Part shown: positions 1-64,000 of the stretch, piece after piece
How the letters are laid out: the number at the start of each line of letters is the position of its first letter
How positions within the stretch are numbered: position 1 is the first letter of the stretch
Source of the DNA: Sinohyriopsis cumingii
Taxonomy: Eukaryota > Mollusca > Bivalvia > Unionida > Unionidae
Direction of reading: 5' to 3'
Assembly (NCBI GenBank): GCA_028554795.2
Contig: CM068830.1
Span: forward strand, 43,074,337-43,138,336
Length of the DNA stretch: 64,000 nt
Notes under the pieces: model-generated
What the model saw: only the letters and a program-made list of their open reading frames with translations
Told to the model about the DNA's origin: nothing
Database searches by the model: none
Translations under genes and position numbers: made by a program

Positions 1-149
1 AAATGTAGAGATGAAAAATAATGATCACAGAACAGAGATGTCTTTGTCATGTCTTTACAGTGGTCTCACAAAATTTTCATAGATCAGTCAAGAAATAGCT
101 AATTTTTAGCTGTTGTGGGGTGCATTGCATTTCTGCGCCACTGTACCTA

Positions 150-360
150 TATCACATGTCACTGGACACTACAGACTGAATTATACTTAATGCACATGTT
201 ACAACCGTTCACTGGACACTACAAACTGAATCAGATGTAATGCACATGTTGCCCCTTGTCACTGGACACCACAGTCTGAATCAGACCTAATGCACATGTT
301 ATCACATCTCACTGGACAGTACAGACTGAATCGGACCTAATGCACATGTTACCACCTGTC
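150..360 (+). repeat. 50-bp tandem repeat, about 4 copies
   Basis: The unit starts 'tcactggacactacagactg' and ends 'aatgcacatgttacc'. Copies differ by several substitutions. Confidence 0.8.
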
Positions 361-559
361 AAGAATGTGGCAACCAAACTTTGGAGTTATGGACAGAATA
401 TGGTGCAGGTATTTTACAAAGTGAAACAATAAATGAATGAATGAATTAATAATAATAATAATAATAACTTGTTTGATAATTTTTGCAAATTACCACTAAA
501 TTTTAGCTTAACGAAATGATTTTATTCAGCTGTTGGTAGGTTTGTTTCCTTTAAAACTC

Positions 560-820
560 TGTTAATCACTACTTGGCAATTTCCTTAAACATCTGTTAAT
601 CATTACTTCACATCAGTCTATTTCCTGAAACATATGTTAATCATTACTTCACATCAGTCTCTTGAATCCTTAAACATCTATTAATCATTACTTCACATCA
701 GTCTATTTCCTTAATCATCTGTTAATCATTACTTCACATCAGTCTATTTCCTTAATCATCTGTTAATCATTACTTCACATCAGTCTATTTCCTGAAACAT
801 CTGTTAATAATCATTACCTG
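560..820 (+). repeat. 41-bp tandem repeat, about 6 copies
   Basis: The unit is 'attacttcacatcagtctat' followed by 'ttccttaatcatctgttaat'. Central copies are near-identical; edges are degenerate. Confidence 0.8.
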
Positions 821-2334
821 ACATTAGCTTCTTTTGTCAGTATTTGTAATTATCATCTGCTTTGTTTTCCATTCAAGTATTACTGATTAAATATTATGTC
901 AAAATATTTGTCTGTACTCATATTTTAAATAGTTTATTTGATCATGTACTTCTTCCTCTATTTGAAAAATCTTTTTTGATCAACTAATTTTACTCTGAGT
1001 TATATAAAAGGAACTAGTTGACACTGAATTTGTTGTAGCTGTTTTTCTGTTCATTTGCCATACCAACTCCCTTACAAATGGGCCTAATTTAAATTCCAGT
1101 AAGGAAACACGTGTTATAATATGATAATTAACTTAATTATTAGGATGACATTGCTATAATATCAAAGACCATGGCGATTAGTGGTTATTTGATTAGGGGA
1201 GGATAAAAGATCGCCAGAAAAGAGGCTAATTAGTGAGATTCACTTACTTATACAAAGAAAGAAAACACTGGACTCTAATAATGGGTACGATAAGAAGAAA
1301 GCCAGACACTAGAAACCATTGGATTGTGATGGACACTATAAAAAGGAAGCCACTTATGGGACAATCACTGTTAGCCATGACACAGTTTTTTTGCCTTGTC
1401 TTTGTTCATAAATTGGTCATGATATTGGTATGCAAGTTAAGTCCCGTCATGTTGGAATGTTAAACGAGACATTGAACAGCAAAGTTAAAACCTAAGTCAG
1501 GATCAAACTATAATAAATATAATCAAGCCATAAAATAATTCAATTTCAGTTTGTGTTACATTTTTTCTCTCAATAATTTCATGATTTCAGACATGTAATG
1601 ATATCGCATAAATATTATCCTCTTTTTTTCTCCATCTTTCTGTATGTGTGCATTGAGTTAGCTCTTTGCTAATATTGGTATTTTTTTATTGACATACCAT
1701 CAGAACATTCCTATGAGATATTTTCTGTTAATTCTGCAATGAAAGGTACACATGAATATCTTTCCATATCACTGTGGTATTTGCTGGGAATTTTTAAAAT
1801 AAATTGGGAGACCCATACAATTTTAGAGGGACAATTGTAAGTAATAGTACATAATGCACTAACGGTGTTTTAAAAATGAGAATATCTTGTTTGCTTTGAC
1901 AGTTTTGCCATCTTAACTTTGTGGTCTGCACTGTACCATCTTATTTTCCTCAGACACTTTTCTACTTGAACTATTGCAAAAAAAGTTTTATGATGTGCTC
2001 AAGTAACTCTTGAAAGCTTTACATGTTTTAATATCTGGTTGCACCATCAGAATTTCCATTTCGGATTTTAAATACCTATGTTTTCTGAATGACTTTTCTT
2101 TCCAAGCAAAGTATTAATTAAAAAAAAGAACTTGTGTATTTGTATAACTTTAGTCTCTTTTGCCTTAATTTCAACCTCACAATAAATTAAATCTTCCTGG
2201 CTGTAGGGGTAACTTTAACCTCAAAAATATGTTTCATTTACAGCTGTCAAACACTTTAAATTGTCACTCAGCCGACTACCTCAGGCATAAAATATTTTCA
2301 ATGCTGAATACATTGTCATAAAACAGATATTCAC

Positions 2335-2335
<1 letters not shown>

Positions 2336-2385
<50 letters not shown>

Positions 2386-2386
2386 A
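2336..2386. repeat. CT/CA dinucleotide repeat
   Basis: A pure CT run passes directly into a CA run. Compound microsatellite. Confidence 0.9.
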
Positions 2387-2687
2387 TTTTCTTTTAACTT
2401 TTAACCTTTTCTTACTTTGGCCATTGCTAGCACCAATAAAGACATGGATGAACAAAAAAAGTTGGAATATTTTTTTAATTTATTTTTCTGACAAAAAGTT
2501 TGGTTTGGGGGTTGGGGTCACACAGGATCAAGATTTGGGGACAGAAGACAATTATTTTTTCTCACAAAACCTTTGAGTCTGCACTCAATATGCAACACTG
2601 TTACAGTGTAAACATTGTACAAAACAATTATACATTAATATTGAAATTCCAGATTGTTCATTGCAGAATGAGTATTATTGGCTCCAT

Positions 2688-2992
2688 TTATGTTTTGGGA
2701 CAGAAACACAATAAAAGTTCTAATGGACTTCAATCCATTTAAGTTTTGTGACAGAAACACAATAAAAGTTCTAATGGACTTCAATCCATTTAAGTTTTAT
2801 GACAGAAACACAATAAAAGTTCTAATGGACTTCAGTCCATTTAAGTTTTGTGACAAAAACACAATAAAAGTTCTAATGGACTTCAATCTATTTAAGTTTT
2901 ATGACAGAAACACAATAAAAGTTCTAATGGACTTCAATCCATTTAAGTTTTGTGACAAAAACACAATAAAAGTTCTAATGGACTTCAACCTC
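2688..2992 (+). repeat. 51-bp tandem repeat, six copies
   Basis: The unit contains 'gacagaaacacaataaaagt' and 'tctaatggacttcaatcc'. Because 51 is a multiple of three, an open frame (MDFNPFKFYDRNTIKVL per unit) runs through it. It is AT-rich, has no splice context and is read as a minisatellite rather than a gene. Confidence 0.85.
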
Positions 2993-3139
2993 ATTTCGGG
3001 ATGCACATATCATAACCAAAGATCAATACCAGCTGTCTCTCATTTTATCTATAGAAGCTAGCTCAGGTGATAAGTACAAAATGGAGTACCTGTGTATGTA
3101 GCTTGGAAATACTGAATAGGAGAATCACTTGAAAAACCA

Positions 3140-3300
3140 ATTTGATCACCTGTAAGTGGTATGTAGAAAAACCACCCAGATCACCTGTAGGCAGCATACA
3201 GAAAAACCACCCAGATCACCTGTAGGCAGCATACAGAAAAACTACCTTGATCACTTGTAGTGGAAACAAAGAATATCACTTTAAAAACCACTGAGATCAC
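3140..3300 (+). repeat. About 35-bp imperfect tandem repeat
   Basis: Units of the type 'accacccagatcacctgtag' and 'gcagcatacagaaaa' occur about four times with decay at the edges. Confidence 0.65.
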
Positions 3301-3910
3301 CCTGTTGGAGACATTTTGAAAATCAGTGAGTTGTGCTTCATTAATACTTTACCACCATATGTCAGTTCAACGTTACATTATCTATCTGTTTGTATACAGT
3401 AACTGAAATGTGACAGGTATTTATGACTCCTTTACTGTATGTATTTGCAATTCTGGTTTTGTTTACACATGATGTAGGTTGTAAAAAGATTCAAATATTT
3501 GCTACCATAAAGTTGTGTCCTGAGCAGGTAAACATGAAAATGCCTTTCACATGACAAATTCCATTACAGTCATTTTGTTTATTTTATGCAGGTACAGAAT
3601 AAAAATGGGTTTTGATGTCTGTTTTTTTTCAAGACAAAAGAGTCCAAACTCCTTAACACAGATTAAGTCTTATTTATCCATGTATAACATAGAACAGTAT
3701 TGACCCAGCTCTTCCATCACACACTTTGCTAGCAGATGAAGGTATTTAATGTTTGCTTGAAGTTAGAAGTAGAATTAACAGTATAGACTCTGATCTATAG
3801 ATGAATTGAGTGCTTTGGGTCAGTGCTATTCATTTTGAAATAAGAAAAAGAATTAACAGCATCAACCCTGATCTATAGATGAATTGTGTGATTAATAACT
3901 ACTGTAAATA

Positions 3911-4020
3911 GTCACTTATAAGTTGAGTCAAACTGCAAACAGCAAATATCCTGATCTGCTATGGCATATTGCACCTACAGATCACGATCTGTACTGTATT
4001 TCTACTGATTACACCTAACA
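3911..4020. mobile_element. Twin-hairpin MITE, half copy
   Basis: It opens with CTTATAAGTTGAGTCAAACT and 'gcaaacagcaaatatcctga', then one imperfect hairpin (gatctgctatggca...), and stops at 'gattacacctaacaaa', the centre of the full element. The other half is missing. Confidence 0.55.
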
Positions 4021-4104
4021 AATGTTTAAACTGCCTTTCTTTAAAAATAGTTAAAACAAATTTGACTAAAGTAACAGAAAGCGTCTTGACATGAAGATCT
4101 TTAT

Positions 4105-4330
4105 GAGTTTATACAGGTGATGTTGATCCATTTTCAAATATGGCTGCCATTACTAAAAATAGAAACTGCTTTATCTCAGAAATGACTCAGCAGAATTTGA
4201 CCAAATTAACGAATTAAATTAATTAGCATCTTGAAATGAAGAACTTTAAAGTTTATACAAATGATGTTGATCCAGCTTCAAATGTGGCTACTGTCAACAA
4301 AAACCTTAAAACCTTAAAAAGACGTAAACT
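4105..4330 (+). repeat. Monomer family A (about 125-130 bp), short array
   Basis: Units with 'gatgttgatccattttcaaa', 'atggctgccattactaaaaa' and 'cagaatttgaccaaatta'. Further arrays of the same family lie at 24350-24830 and 26400-26880. Confidence 0.6.
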
Positions 4331-4739
4331 GTTAAACAGAATGGTCAGATTTATCATAAAGTATCATGGCATGAAGTGCTTGCAAGTTCATGCTTTCAGA
4401 TATGCATGAAGACACAAAATGAATAAAAAAATTCAAAAAGTTGTTTGAACATATGCAGTCATAGCAATAGGAATAAATTTTTACAGAAAGCGTCCCACTG
4501 ACACAGATTTCTTGGTCAAGTCCTCTTGCATTAGGCATATGTCAGCCAGTTGAGTGATATTAAACCCACTTTTGCCTCATGTCTGTTGTGTTGGGGGGGG
4601 GGGTGGCAAATAATAGCAATATTTATATTGTTACAATACCTCAAACCTATTACAAAAACGAAGCGGAGCCAGCATGTGTCATTGAAACAGTTTCTTTCAA
4701 ATTATCTTTCTCTTAATATCTTTATTGATATACTTACAG

Positions 4740-63875
<59,136 letters not shown>

Positions 63876-64000
63876 GTAAAGGAATCTATTTATATTAAAA
63901 GTTTTCATTTAAGTAAACTGCCCATCCCACATCAAAGATTAAAACAGGTAGAGGCTTTTTTCATTGTACGCTTTCAGTTTGTTCCAACTCTTTTGTGCAC

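Larger units (their letters stand above)
1..4739 (+). other. Sequence upstream of the first visible exon
   Basis: AT-rich, with the tandem repeats and half MITE listed separately. I found no exon with matching phase and no promoter. It is probably an intron of the same gene, since the first visible exon begins in mid-codon. Confidence 0.5.

Noticed and set aside
150-360. 'cactggacactaca' repeats as relatives of the CACTGG transposon ends
   Set aside because: The match stops after about eight bases and the units are a simple 50-bp tandem repeat.
2678-3061. 127-codon frame with a 17-residue repeat
   Set aside because: It is the translation of a 51-bp minisatellite; no splice sites, start context or domain.

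Overview
The window is AT-rich eukaryotic DNA, dominated by long introns. It most likely comes from a mollusc, probably a bivalve. This is an inference from V-SINE-like tRNA-derived SINEs, repeated copies of the 'aagggagataact' motif, and several families of 120-160 bp intronic repeats of a kind I associate with molluscs. No sequence here names a species.

One host gene runs left to right through almost the whole window. Eighteen exons (4740 to 63875, 1128 codons) join in frame. They encode a low-complexity N-terminal region, a long coiled coil, an SH3 domain, a linker, one fibronectin type III (FN3) domain and a second SH3 domain. This is the plan of RIM-binding proteins (RIM-BP/RIMBP2/TSPOAP1), presynaptic active-zone scaffolds that join RIM to voltage-gated calcium channels. 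The first exon enters in mid-codon, so the 5' end lies upstream. The last visible exon ends at a splice donor, so the 3' end probably lies downstream. Only one FN3 domain is visible between the SH3 domains, where the family normally has three.

The introns hold the rest. 1-4.7 kb has minisatellites and no exon. 7.5-9.8 kb has a hairpin MITE and a tRNA-SINE. 9.9-15.7 kb is a nested block: an inverted-repeat element holding an L2-like LINE and a truncated TTAA-flanked MITE. 15.8-16.3 kb is a homogeneous 44-bp minisatellite. 19.48-21.88 kb is a complete-looking DNA transposon on the minus strand, with inverted ends starting CACTGG, a 3-bp target duplication, a promoter-like region and an intact 562-codon ORF. 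That ORF has a DDE-like residue pattern, but I cannot place it with certainty in a named superfamily. 22-35 kb carries SINEs and monomer arrays. 36-41 kb has tandem repeats and a likely GC-AG intron. 41.5-46.7 kb has a 1.8-kb inverted-repeat element, a second LINE copy and a pogo-like MITE. 48-56 kb has SINEs, an indel-free 16 x 60 bp array and a full-length TTAA-flanked MITE. 56-64 kb has SINEs, monomer arrays, a hAT-like fragment and a small MITE.

No retrovirus, LTR element, Polinton, CRISPR array, rRNA or functional tRNA gene was recognised. The two reverse-transcriptase regions belong to a LINE. Most other open frames are repeats whose period is a multiple of three.
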